A DNA stretch of 64,000 nt from Roseomonas sp. (GTDB taxonomy: Bacteria; Pseudomonadota; Alphaproteobacteria; Acetobacterales; Acetobacteraceae). The stretch covers positions 1 to 64,000 of the forward strand of contig JADCFN010000011.1 in NCBI GenBank assembly GCA_020249505.1. The letters are read 5' to 3'. Positions 25,136 through 33,354 of this stretch are shown in pieces. The translations under genes were made by a program, and so were the position numbers. The first letter of the stretch is position 1. Each line of letters opens with the position of its first letter. The notes below the pieces were generated by a model. The model was not told the DNA's origin. It saw only the letters and a list, made by a program, of their open reading frames with translations, and searched no databases.

Positions 25136-26812
25136 ATGGCTGAGACCATGACAGGGGCGCAATGGCTGGCCGGCAGCATCGCCGCTTCAGGTCAGACGCA
25201 TGTGTTTTTCGTTGATGCTGTCTTGCGGCGGACCTTATTGGCGCTGGGCGATGCCGGGGTGCAGCCGGTACTTGCGCATACTGAAAAAGCCGCAGTCTAT
25301 ATGGCGGATGGCTATGCGCGGGTTTCGGGCAGACCGGGCATTGTTGCGGCGCAATCCGCGGGGGCAGCGAACCTCGCGGCCGGGTTGCAGGATGCCTATT
25401 TGTCGCGCGCGCCGATCATTGCGCTGACAGGGCGCAAGGTACCGGCGCATCAGCACCGCAATGCCTATCAGGAAGTGGATCACGCGCCGCTTTTCTCACC
25501 CGTGACGAAATTGCAGACGGATGTAGCCGATGCTGCCGATCTGCCGCGTGTTTTGCGCCAGGCTTTTGCAGCATCGGTCGCACTACCACCGCGCCCGGTG
25601 CATCTTGATCTGTTCGGCTTACAGGCTGAGGTGATTGAGAATGGTAAGGTTTCTGTACCTATCATCGATCTTTCTGCATTCCGCATGCCGATGCATCGCC
25701 CAGGGCCGGATATGGCAGCGATCGAAGCGGCGGCCCGCGCGCTGCTGGCCGCACCCAAGGTCGCGATTGTGGTGGGTGATGCGGCGGCACTTTCGGGCTG
25801 CAGCGCGGAGGTGCTGATGGTGGCGGAAGCCCTCGCCGCGCCGATTGCCACAGCGCTTGGGGCGCGCGGGATGATTTCAACGCGTCATCCGCTGCATATC
25901 GGCGTGGCTGGCGCCTATGCCGCGCCGCCAGCCAATCGGATTCTGCATGAGGCGGATTTGATTCTATTTGTTGGCGCCGATACGGGCGATATGCTGACGA
26001 ACTACTGGCGGACGCCGTTCGCAGGTGCCACAGTTGTGCAGATTGATGCTGACCCGCATGAATTCGATCGTTCCTACCCCGCGGCGGTGGCGGTGCAGGG
26101 TGATCCGCGTGCAGCGCTGGCAGCATTGGCTGCAGCGCTTGGTACGCCGAAGCGCGATGGTGCTTATCTGGCATCCGCACAAGCACAAATGGCGGCCTGG
26201 CGCGCGGAAATGGCGCCGCGTTTCGCAAGCGATGCCAAACCCATTGACCCCGCGCGGCTTGCTGCGGAAATCACCGCGGCCCTGCCCGCCGATGGGATTC
26301 TGGTAGCGGATACAGGCTATTCCGGCATCTGGACTGCGACCATGGTGGATCTGGAACCAGGGCAAACTTACTTGCGCGCGGCGGGATCACTCGGCTGGTC
26401 TTTCCCGGCAGCGCTTGGTGCGAAATGCGCGGCACCTGATCGGAAAGTTGTCTGCTGGTCCGGCGATGGCGCGCTTTATTATCACTTGGCAGAATTGGAA
26501 ACAGCGCGTCGACGCAGCATTGCGGTGACGCTCGTGGTGAACAACAACTCCGGCTTCGGTCAGGGCTGGCCGAATTTCAAGCGCAGCGCTGGCAATCGCC
26601 CCGGCGCGGCGGAAGAAATTCTGCGTTTCGGACCGACGGATTTCACCGCCGTGGCGCGTTCCTTCGGGCTGAATGGCATTCGCGTGGAACGGCCTGAAGA
26701 TATCGGCCCCGCGCTGCGTGAAGCCATGGCCTCACCAGAAACCGTGGTGGTGGATGTGGTGACGGATATTGAAGCACGCGCGCCCGCACCCTGGGCGCCG
26801 GAAGGAGCATGA
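25136..26812 (+). CDS. Thiamine pyrophosphate-dependent enzyme, acetolactate-synthase-like
   Basis: A 558-residue TPP enzyme with the usual Pyr-middle-PP domain order. The activating glutamate is E50 in 'LAHTEKAAVYMADGYARVSG', and the TPP/Mg motif is 'GDGALYYHLAELETA' ending in 'LVVNNNSGFGQG'. It resembles acetolactate synthase large subunits and related decarboxylases or ligases. The absence of a regulatory subunit and the neighbours (hydroxyacyl-CoA dehydrogenase, SDR) argue for a catabolic 2-oxo-acid or acyl-CoA reaction rather than branched-chain amino acid synthesis. It overlaps the next gene by 4 bases (ATGA). Confidence 0.8.
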   Translation: MAETMTGAQWLAGSIAASGQTHVFFVDAVLRRTLLALGDAGVQPVLAHTEKAAVYMADGYARVSGRPGIVAAQSAGAANLAAGLQDAYLSRAPIIALTGRKVPAHQHRNAYQEVDHAPLFSPVTKLQTDVADAADLPRVLRQAFAASVALPPRPVHLDLFGLQAEVIENGKVSVPIIDLSAFRMPMHRPGPDMAAIEAAARALLAAPKVAIVVGDAAALSGCSAEVLMVAEALAAPIATALGARGMISTRHPLHIGVAGAYAAPPANRILHEADLILFVGADTGDMLTNYWRTPFAGATVVQIDADPHEFDRSYPAAVAVQGDPRAALAALAAALGTPKRDGAYLASAQAQMAAWRAEMAPRFASDAKPIDPARLAAEITAALPADGILVADTGYSGIWTATMVDLEPGQTYLRAAGSLGWSFPAALGAKCAAPDRKVVCWSGDGALYYHLAELETARRRSIAVTLVVNNNSGFGQGWPNFKRSAGNRPGAAEEILRFGPTDFTAVARSFGLNGIRVERPEDIGPALREAMASPETVVVDVVTDIEARAPAPWAPEGA

Positions 26813-27777
26813 GCATGACGCGCGTTGCCGTTCTTGGCGCTGGCACCATGGGCCATGCGCTGGCGCTGGTTTTCGCCCTTGGCGGGCATCAGGTGCGCCT
26901 GACCGATAATAACCCCGAAACCCTGCGCCGCGCGCAGGGCCTGATGGAAAAAGCTTTGGCGACATTGGCCGAAGCGGGCGAAGCGCCAGAGGGCTGGACT
27001 TCCGCCCATTTGGCGCAGGCCATTACGCGGCATGAGGATTTGCGCGAATGCCTTGATGGCGCCGAGTTGATTGTCGAAGCAGTAGTGGAAAACCCCGATA
27101 TAAAGCGCAAGCTTTACGCGGAATTGGACAGGTTGGCGCCGGCAGAGGCGATTATCGCGTCCAATACATCCTATCTGGACATCTTTCCGCTGATGCCGGC
27201 AGCGCGGCAGAAAAAGACGCTGATCGCGCATTGGTATACGCCGCCCTATCTGGTGGATTTGGTGGACATCGTCGCAGGACCGGAAACTGATCCGGCAGCG
27301 GTAGAGATGGTGCGCAAGCTTTGCGCCGATATGGGCAAGAAGCCGATTGTGATGCGCAAATTCATCCCCGGCTATATCGCCAATCGCATCCAATCCGCGA
27401 TCGGGCTTGAGGTGCAGAAGCTGCTGGATGAGGGGGTGGCGGATGCCGCGGAAATCGATGCCTCCATCATCCATGGCATTGCGTTGCGGCTGCCGATTCT
27501 GGGGGTGCTCGCCAAGGCGGATTTCACCGGCTTGCCGATGATGCAATTGGCTTTGACGAATCGCATGTATGAACCGCCGCCGGTACGGGGGCATAGTGAA
27601 TCGCTGGACAAGCTAATTGGCGAAGGCAAGACCGGTGTGATGTCTGGCGCTGGTTTTTATGATTGGGGCGGCAAGGATCCCGCGACTTTGTTTGAAGATC
27701 GGGACCGCCGCCTACTCGCGCTGCGCAAGGCGCTGCGTGAAATTGGAACCCTGGCAGGAATGGAGCGTGACCAATGA
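26809..27777 (+). CDS. 3-hydroxyacyl-CoA dehydrogenase family protein
   Basis: A 322-residue NAD-dependent dehydrogenase with Rossmann motif 'VLGAGTMGHALALVFALGG' and the C-terminal helical domain of the 3-hydroxyacyl-CoA family. The catalytic His region reads 'AHWYTPPYLVDLVDIV'. Where the family normally has H...LVE, the last residue is Asp, a conservative but notable change in the His-Glu dyad. 'GYIANRIQSAIGLEVQKLL' gives the substrate-binding Asn. Such divergent members include carnitine and other hydroxy-acid dehydrogenases, so the substrate may not be a CoA ester. ATG 26815 is an alternative start. Coupled by ATGA on both sides. Confidence 0.78.
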   Translation: MSMTRVAVLGAGTMGHALALVFALGGHQVRLTDNNPETLRRAQGLMEKALATLAEAGEAPEGWTSAHLAQAITRHEDLRECLDGAELIVEAVVENPDIKRKLYAELDRLAPAEAIIASNTSYLDIFPLMPAARQKKTLIAHWYTPPYLVDLVDIVAGPETDPAAVEMVRKLCADMGKKPIVMRKFIPGYIANRIQSAIGLEVQKLLDEGVADAAEIDASIIHGIALRLPILGVLAKADFTGLPMMQLALTNRMYEPPPVRGHSESLDKLIGEGKTGVMSGAGFYDWGGKDPATLFEDRDRRLLALRKALREIGTLAGMERDQ

Positions 27778-28538
27778 CCGTAAGCTATGATCTGAAAGGC
27801 AAGACCGCGCTGGTGACGGGGGGTGCTTCCGGCATTGGCTTGGCCACCGTTGAAATGCTGGCCGCCAATGGCTGCAAGGTCGCCATCAACCATTTGGCGG
27901 GCGATGAGCGCGGTGCGGCTGAAGTGGCGCGGCTGCGCGGGGTGGGGCGGGACGTGATTGCCGCACCTGGCAATGTGGGCGATGCGGCGGATTGCAAACG
28001 CATGGTAGAACAGGCCGTCGCTGATCTCGGCCGCTTGGATTATTTGGTGAATAATGCCGGCACGCCGGGGACAAAAACCACCATTGCGCCCAATGAATTT
28101 GACCGGTTGACAGAAGACTTATGGGATACGGTGTTGCAGGTTAATCTGCTTGGCGTGTTTCGCTGTACCAAGGCTGCCGCGCCAGCACTGCGCGCTGCCG
28201 GTGGCGCGGTAGTGAGTGTGGCGTCCATCGCCGGGCTTAATCACGCTGGGTCTTCCATGGCCTATGGCGCGACCAAGGCGGGGGTTGTGAGCCTCACGAA
28301 AAACCTCGCGCGCGGGCTGGCGCCGGAAGTGCGCGTAAATGCGGTGGCGCCAGGTGCAGTGGACTCCACCTGGATGATTGAATGGACCGAAGAACAGCGC
28401 CGCGGCAGCATTGAAAAGGCGCTGCTGAAGCGGCGCTGCACCACGGCGGATCTTGCGGAGGTGATGGTATTTCTGCTGGCTGGCGCGGCCATGGTGACCG
28501 GGCAGACCATTGTGGTGGATGGCGGGCTGACCCTGTAG
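27774..28538 (+). CDS. Short-chain dehydrogenase/reductase
   Basis: A 254-residue classical SDR. The cofactor motif is 'VTGGASGIGLATVEML', 'NNAGTPG' follows, and the catalytic Ser-Tyr-Lys is in 'VASIAGLNHAGSSMAYGATK'. The C-terminal 'TGQTIVVDGGLTL' is typical of FabG-like enzymes. It would oxidise or reduce a hydroxyl/keto group with NAD(P). It is the third gene of the TPP enzyme operon, suggesting sequential oxidation steps on a common intermediate. Confidence 0.85.
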   Translation: MTVSYDLKGKTALVTGGASGIGLATVEMLAANGCKVAINHLAGDERGAAEVARLRGVGRDVIAAPGNVGDAADCKRMVEQAVADLGRLDYLVNNAGTPGTKTTIAPNEFDRLTEDLWDTVLQVNLLGVFRCTKAAAPALRAAGGAVVSVASIAGLNHAGSSMAYGATKAGVVSLTKNLARGLAPEVRVNAVAPGAVDSTWMIEWTEEQRRGSIEKALLKRRCTTADLAEVMVFLLAGAAMVTGQTIVVDGGLTL

Positions 28539-28545
28539 GGCCTTT

Positions 28546-28761
28546 TCAGTGGTGTCGGCCACGCTGCCGACGCCCAAGGGCCGGGCCGCTGAAGGCAGCC
28601 AACATCGCCAAATGGCTGCCATGGTCGGCATCCCGCAATGGCAGGCGGACCAGCCTGCCTTGCCCGTCGCGCATATGAAGTTCGGCACCGCTGCTTGTTT
28701 CAAGCAGGGCAACGCAGGTGAAAGCGGCTTCAGGCGTTTCAACGCGACGGTTGGTTTGCAT
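28546..28761 (-). CDS. Small hypothetical protein
   Basis: A 71-residue protein I do not recognise. ATG 28761 is favoured over the longer track start because AAGGAG stands 10 bases upstream of it. The sequence 'AAFTCVALLETSSGAELHMRDGQGRLVRLPL' looks like a small beta-rich domain followed by a helix and a basic tail 'GRRQRGRHH'. It ends 8 bases from the convergent SDR gene. Coding status rests on the ribosome site and protein-like composition only. Confidence 0.45.
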   Translation of the reverse strand: MQTNRRVETPEAAFTCVALLETSSGAELHMRDGQGRLVRLPLRDADHGSHLAMLAAFSGPALGRRQRGRHH

Positions 28762-28794
28762 GGATTTTTCGCTCCTTAGAATCACGCTTGTTGT

Positions 28795-28817
28795 GATGCG
28801 CTTAAGGAAAGCGCATC
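28795..28817. promoter_or_regulatory. Perfect 9-bp inverted repeat in a divergent promoter region
   Basis: GATGCGCTT and AAGCGCATC face each other across AAGGA, between the small hypothetical gene and the M20 carbamoylase. The rest of the gap (about 28830-28910) is unusually AT-rich for this genome, as expected for a promoter. It could be a regulator-binding site; no regulator gene is nearby. Confidence 0.35.
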
Positions 28818-28921
28818 CCTGGTTGTGGAACAGTTAACAGGAATGGTTTCGCGGTGATTTTCTTGCTAAGAATTTTTTGGTATTAATCAAAAGTAAAATT
28901 CCCCAACCAAAGGTTCCCGCC

Positions 28922-30124
28922 ATGGTGCAGATCAATGCTGAGCGTTTCCTTGCCGATCTTCATGAGCTGCGCAAAATCGGCGCCTATAAAACGGGCGTGC
29001 ATCGCCCGACCTATTCGCCGCAGGATATGGAAAGCCGCCATTGGCTGATGGAAAGGCTAAAGGAATGCGGGTTGGAAGCGAGCATTGATGGCATTGGCAA
29101 TGTCTATGGTCGCCATAAGGGGCCGGGGCCGCATTTGCTGGTGGGCAGCCATATTGAAAGCCAGAATTACGCGGGCTGGCTGGATGGCGCGCTTGGTGTG
29201 ATGGCCGGCGTTGCCCTGGCGCGCGCTGGCCTGCCCGTAGATGTTGCGGCTTTTGCTGATGAGGAGGGGCATTTCGAAGGTGGCTTCCTTGGCAGCCGTT
29301 CGATTATTGGTGATTTGACGGAAGCGGAAATTGATCGCAGCCGCAGCCGCAATGATGGCACGCCCTTGCGTGATGCGCTGGCGGCGGCAGGGCTGGCCGG
29401 CAAGCCGCGCATGCAATTGGAACCCGGGCGGCATAAGGGTTTCTATGAAATGCATATCGAACAGGGCACGCAGCTTGAAAGCCAAGGGCTACGCGTGGGT
29501 GTGGTGACAGGTATTGTTGCCATTTGGCAATGGCGCATTCAAATCCAGGGGCAACAGGATCACGCCGGCGGCACGACCATGGCGGAACGCAAGGATGCCG
29601 GGCTTTCCGCAGTGCGCTTGCTGGCTGCGATTGATCAGGAATTCCCCCGCATTTGCGGCCCACGCAGCACCTGGACCACAGGGCGCATCAGCCTTGACCC
29701 CGGCGCACCCTCCATTATCCCCGGCAGCGCGGATGTACTGTTCCAATTCCGCGATGTCTCCGTGCCCGTACTGGAACGCATGGAAGCCGGGCTGCGCGCC
29801 TTGGTGCAGGAAAGTAACCGCCGCGAAAAATGCCCCGCGACTCTCACGCAAATGAGCCGCGCGACACCCGCCATTTGCGACCCGGCCATGATGAAGGCTT
29901 TGGATCAGGCGGCGGAAGCCCATGCGCCGGGCTTGTGGCAGCAAATGCCATCAGGGGCTGGGCATGATGCGCAATACATCGCGCGGCTGATGCCCGCATC
30001 CATGATCTTCGTGCCTTCCATTGGCGGTATCAGCCATCATTGGGCGGAAGATACCAAGGATGAGGATTTGGCTTTGGGCTGTCAGGTGCTTGCCAGCGCG
30101 GCGGAGAAATTCCTGGCGGGGTGA
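28922..30124 (+). CDS. M20 Zn-dependent amidase/carbamoylase (hydantoinase-carbamoylase family)
   Basis: A 400-residue enzyme related to N-carbamoyl-L-amino acid hydrolase, allantoate amidohydrolase and beta-ureidopropionase. The metal-ligand order is visible: H77 in 'LLVGSHIES', D88 in 'GWLDGALGV', E114/E115 in 'FADEEGHFEGGFLGSR', then 'EMHIEQGTQLE' and 'GAGHDAQYIA' with the C-terminal His in 'ISHHWAEDT'. The usual H-x-D of the first motif is H-x-E here. It would hydrolyse an N-carbamoyl or similar amide to amine, CO2 and ammonia. ATG 28922 fits the family start better than the track's 28877. Confidence 0.82.
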   Translation: MVQINAERFLADLHELRKIGAYKTGVHRPTYSPQDMESRHWLMERLKECGLEASIDGIGNVYGRHKGPGPHLLVGSHIESQNYAGWLDGALGVMAGVALARAGLPVDVAAFADEEGHFEGGFLGSRSIIGDLTEAEIDRSRSRNDGTPLRDALAAAGLAGKPRMQLEPGRHKGFYEMHIEQGTQLESQGLRVGVVTGIVAIWQWRIQIQGQQDHAGGTTMAERKDAGLSAVRLLAAIDQEFPRICGPRSTWTTGRISLDPGAPSIIPGSADVLFQFRDVSVPVLERMEAGLRALVQESNRREKCPATLTQMSRATPAICDPAMMKALDQAAEAHAPGLWQQMPSGAGHDAQYIARLMPASMIFVPSIGGISHHWAEDTKDEDLALGCQVLASAAEKFLAG

Positions 30125-30133
30125 ATAGCCCCG

Positions 30134-31117
30134 CTATTCCAGCTTGATATTCGCTTCCCGAATCACGCGGCCGAATTTCTCCGTCTCGCTCCGCAGAAAG
30201 GCTTCGGCCTGCGCAGTGGAATTCGGTTGCACCACCATGGCAAGCTGTGTGTAGCGCGCTGCCACTTCGGGGTCCTGCACAACCTCATTCAACGCAGCAT
30301 TCAGTTTTTCAATGATGGCAGCGGGCGTGCGGGTAGGGGCCAGAATGCAATTCCACTCATACGCCTCATAGCCCGCAAGCGTATCGCCAATGGCGGGCAG
30401 ATCCGGGAAGGCCGCGATGCGCCCGCGCCCGGTATGCGCGACCGCACGCACGCGCCCACCCTGCACGAAGGGTAGCGAGACATTTGAATTGCTGAAGAAA
30501 TAACCGACCTGCCCCGCCACCACATCGGTCAAGGCCGGCCCACCACCGCGATAGGGCACATGGTTCACGGTGATGCCCGCAGCGCGCGTGAATAACTCCA
30601 AGGCCAGATGCTGCGCCGATCCATTGCCGGAAGACGCCCAATCGAGCGATCCCGGCCGCGCCTTGGCAAGTGCAATCACATCAGCCAGGGATCGCGGCGC
30701 CTGGGAGGGATGCATCACCAGCAGCATCGGCACCTGCATGGGCACAAAGACCGCCTTCAGATCGGCCAGCGCATCAAAGGAAACGCGGATCAGGAAGGGA
30801 TTGATCGCAAGCGGTGTCGCATCATGCAGCAGCGTATAGCCATCGGGTGCTGCGCGCGCGACTTCCGCGGCACCAATACTGCCGGAAGCGCCGGGGCGGT
30901 TTTCAATCACGAAGGGCTGGCCAAGCTTTTGCGCCAGTTTCGGGAAAATCATGCGCGCTGTGGTATCGGCGCCCCCGCCGGGTGGCCAGGGCACAACAAC
31001 GCGCACCGGGCGATTGGGCCAATCACTGCCCTGCGCCTGGGCGTTGATTGCAAGAAAGGGTGTCGCCAGCAATGCGGAAAGCGCCGCACGACGGCCAGGA
31101 TTTAAACGCGTCATCAT
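30134..31117 (-). CDS. Bug/TctC-type tripartite tricarboxylate transporter binding protein
   Basis: A 327-residue exported binding protein. Leader 'MMTRLNPGRRAALSALLATPFLAINAQAQ' has a twin-arginine-like 'GRRAAL'. 'WPNRPVRVVVPWPPGGGADTTARM' and 'FVIENRPGASGSIGAAEVARAAPDGYTLL' identify the family. GAGGGGA upstream supports ATG 31117. It lies 8 bases after the GMC oxidoreductase gene, so the two are likely co-transcribed and it may bind that enzyme's substrate or product. It is convergent with the carbamoylase gene. Confidence 0.84.
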   Translation of the reverse strand: MMTRLNPGRRAALSALLATPFLAINAQAQGSDWPNRPVRVVVPWPPGGGADTTARMIFPKLAQKLGQPFVIENRPGASGSIGAAEVARAAPDGYTLLHDATPLAINPFLIRVSFDALADLKAVFVPMQVPMLLVMHPSQAPRSLADVIALAKARPGSLDWASSGNGSAQHLALELFTRAAGITVNHVPYRGGGPALTDVVAGQVGYFFSNSNVSLPFVQGGRVRAVAHTGRGRIAAFPDLPAIGDTLAGYEAYEWNCILAPTRTPAAIIEKLNAALNEVVQDPEVAARYTQLAMVVQPNSTAQAEAFLRSETEKFGRVIREANIKLE

Positions 31118-31125
31118 GCGTCCCC

Positions 31126-32736
31126 TCACGCCGCCCGGCGGATAAGGTCGGATGCGCGCTCCGCCAGCATCAGCACTGCCGGATGGATATTGGAAGATGG
31201 CACCAAGGGAAAGACCGAGGCATCCACCACCCGCAAGCCTTGTACGCCACGCACGCGCAATTCCTCATCCACCACGGAACGCTGATCCGCACCCATGCGA
31301 TTGGTGCCGCAAGGGTGATAAACCGTCGTGCCAGCACTGCGGATATAATCCAGCATTTCATCCTCGGAACCCGTACTGGGGCCGGGATATTGTTCGCTTT
31401 CGATCAAGCCGGCGAAAGGCTCGGTTGCGGCAATGCGGCGGCCGAGCTTGGCAGATTCCAGCATGATGCGAATATCGGATGGCGCGGTCAGGTAATTCGC
31501 GCGGATCACGGGCTTGTCTGCCACATTGGGCGAGCGCAGAGTCAAATCACCGCGGCTATCAGGCCGGCAGACGCAGAAATTGAAGGTGAAGCCCGGATGC
31601 TTCGCGAGTGAATTCGCAGAAGTCCCCTGATTGCCGCCCAGGCTGAAATTGACGAATTGGAACTGCACTTCCGGTTCTTCAGACCCCGGCAGCACACGCG
31701 CAAAAAGGCTCGCTTCCGAAGCGCCGACCGCCATCTGGCCCTTGCGGCGCAGCGCCCATTCCAAGCCAAGCCCAGCCGCGCGGATGGGATTGGCCATGAT
31801 TTCATTGAGCGTGCCGCAAGGCTTGGTGCGATAGGCAAAGCGCACCATGAAGTGATCCTGCAAATTCTTGCCGACTTCCGGCGCATTCACCTTCACTTGA
31901 ATGCCCATTTCCTGCAGCGCATTCGCATCACCAATGCCAGACAGCATCAGCATTTTCGGGCTTTCGATGGCACCTGAAGACAGGATCACTTCCCGCCGCG
32001 CGCGATAGGTTTCCTCACCCGCCGGGCCGCGCACCACCACGCCAACGGCGCGGCCATTTTCGATCAGGATACGTTGGCCAAGCCGTTCGGTTTCCACGCG
32101 CAGATTAGGCCGCTTCAAGGCAGGGCGCAGATAAGCCACAGCCGGGCTCCAGCGCCGCCCGCGATGTACATTCAATTGATTGGGCGCAACACCTTCATAC
32201 CAATCGCCATTATTGTCGCGGTTGCGTGTAAATCCCAACTTCACGCAGGCCTCCACAAAGGCGCGGCAACCGGGCGAGGGTTCCGGCACCTCGGCAATCT
32301 GCATCGGGCCATCCTTGCCGCGATATTCGCTCTCAGGCCCCGCGAAGCTTTCCAGCCGCTTGAAGTAAGGCAGGCAGTCTTCATAAGACCAGCCGCGCGC
32401 GCCGGATTGCGACCAGCGATCATAATCGCGCGGGCTGCCGCGCAGAAACACCAGACCATTGACGCTGCCGGAGCCGCCAATCACGCGCCCGCGCGGCCAA
32501 TAGACGCTGCGCCCGCCAAGCTCCCCTTCCGCTTCGGTCTGGTAGTTCCAATCGAATTTCTTCGTCACATAAAGCCGCGCAAAGCCCATGGGGATATGGA
32601 TCCAGGGGTTGCGGTCCCAGGGGCCGGCTTCCAGCATGGTGACACTCGTGCCCGGGTCTTCAGAAAGCCGCGTCGCCAGCACACAGCCGGCCGAGCCCCC
32701 ACCCAGAATGACATAATCCGATTCGTGCTGAGCCAT
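31126..32736 (-). CDS. GMC-family FAD oxidoreductase (choline dehydrogenase-like)
   Basis: A 536-residue flavoprotein. FAD-binding 'YVILGGGSAGCVLATRLSEDP' at the N-terminus, 'RGRVIGGSGSVNGLVFLRG' (GMC signature 1), 'ILSSGAIESPKMLMLSGIG' (signature 2) and the catalytic His region 'VYHPCGTNRMG' near the C-terminus are all present. It oxidises a primary or secondary alcohol, passing electrons to the respiratory chain or oxygen. ATG 32736 matches the family; the 13 extra track residues are unlikely. It is divergent from tspO and co-transcribed with a Bug gene. A second GMC enzyme is at 39386. Confidence 0.88.
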   Translation of the reverse strand: MAQHESDYVILGGGSAGCVLATRLSEDPGTSVTMLEAGPWDRNPWIHIPMGFARLYVTKKFDWNYQTEAEGELGGRSVYWPRGRVIGGSGSVNGLVFLRGSPRDYDRWSQSGARGWSYEDCLPYFKRLESFAGPESEYRGKDGPMQIAEVPEPSPGCRAFVEACVKLGFTRNRDNNGDWYEGVAPNQLNVHRGRRWSPAVAYLRPALKRPNLRVETERLGQRILIENGRAVGVVVRGPAGEETYRARREVILSSGAIESPKMLMLSGIGDANALQEMGIQVKVNAPEVGKNLQDHFMVRFAYRTKPCGTLNEIMANPIRAAGLGLEWALRRKGQMAVGASEASLFARVLPGSEEPEVQFQFVNFSLGGNQGTSANSLAKHPGFTFNFCVCRPDSRGDLTLRSPNVADKPVIRANYLTAPSDIRIMLESAKLGRRIAATEPFAGLIESEQYPGPSTGSEDEMLDYIRSAGTTVYHPCGTNRMGADQRSVVDEELRVRGVQGLRVVDASVFPLVPSSNIHPAVLMLAERASDLIRRAA

Positions 32737-32806
32737 GGCGGCCTTCCCCCTTTGCTTCTGGGGCCAGCATGCCACTACCCCTCGGCAAGCCGCAATCTTG
32801 GTCTAT

Positions 32807-33295
32807 ATGAGGGGAATGGAACTTTCCTCGATTTACGGATTTTTGGGCTTTTTGGGTGCCAGCGTCGCGGCGGCCATGTCGGGCGCCGTCTTCACCCCCG
32901 GCCCCTGGTATGACGCGCTGACCAAACCGCGCTGGTGCCCGCCCAATTGGCTGTTTGCGCCGGCCTGGGGGGTGCTGTTCCTGATGATCGCCATTGCCGG
33001 CTGGCTGATCTGGGAAGCCGTGGGCTTCGCCGGCGGCGCGCTGGCGCTTGGGCTTTATGCGCTGCAATTGGTGCTGAATGCCGCCTGGTCCGGCATATTT
33101 TTTGGTATGCGGCGGATGGATTTGGCCTTTGCCGAGCTTTGCCTGCTTTGGCTTTCCATCCTGGCCTGCATCATCGTCTTTTGGCCGATTGATGTCCGCG
33201 CGGCATTGCTGATGGTGCCCTATCTGGCCTGGGTGAGCTTTGCCGGGGCGCTCAATTTCGCCATGTGGCGCCTGAATCCGGGCTTGCCGCGCTGA
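32807..33295 (+). CDS. tspO: TspO/MBR family tryptophan-rich sensory protein
   Basis: A small membrane protein of about 160 residues with five helices. 'SGAVFTPGPWYDALTKPRWCPPNWLFAPAWGVLFLMIAIAGWLIW' is the TspO signature, and 'LQLVLNAAWSGIFFGMRRMDLAFAEL' with 'MVPYLAWVSFAGALNFAMWRLN' completes it. The family binds porphyrins and related ligands and modulates tetrapyrrole or stress responses in the outer or cytoplasmic membrane. Start is uncertain: ATG 32807 or ATG 32816; a GAGGGG lies too close to the latter. It is divergent from the GMC oxidoreductase. Confidence 0.88.
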   Translation: MRGMELSSIYGFLGFLGASVAAAMSGAVFTPGPWYDALTKPRWCPPNWLFAPAWGVLFLMIAIAGWLIWEAVGFAGGALALGLYALQLVLNAAWSGIFFGMRRMDLAFAELCLLWLSILACIIVFWPIDVRAALLMVPYLAWVSFAGALNFAMWRLNPGLPR

Positions 33296-33354
33296 CCATT
33301 GCGCCAGGGCGCCGAAGGCGGTGAGATAGGGCGAATAACGCCGGAGCCCACACC

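Noticed and set aside
25136-26812. Calling the TPP enzyme ilvB (acetolactate synthase)
   Set aside because: No regulatory subunit is present and the neighbours are catabolic dehydrogenases, so the biosynthetic name would be over-assigned.
26560-27594. 344-aa minus-strand ORF antisense to the hydroxyacyl-CoA dehydrogenase
   Set aside because: The plus strand has a Rossmann motif and overlaps its neighbours by ATGA; the antisense frame is a shadow.
28795-28817. Inverted repeat as an intrinsic terminator
   Set aside because: No T-run follows on either strand and it lies between divergent starts, where an operator is likelier.
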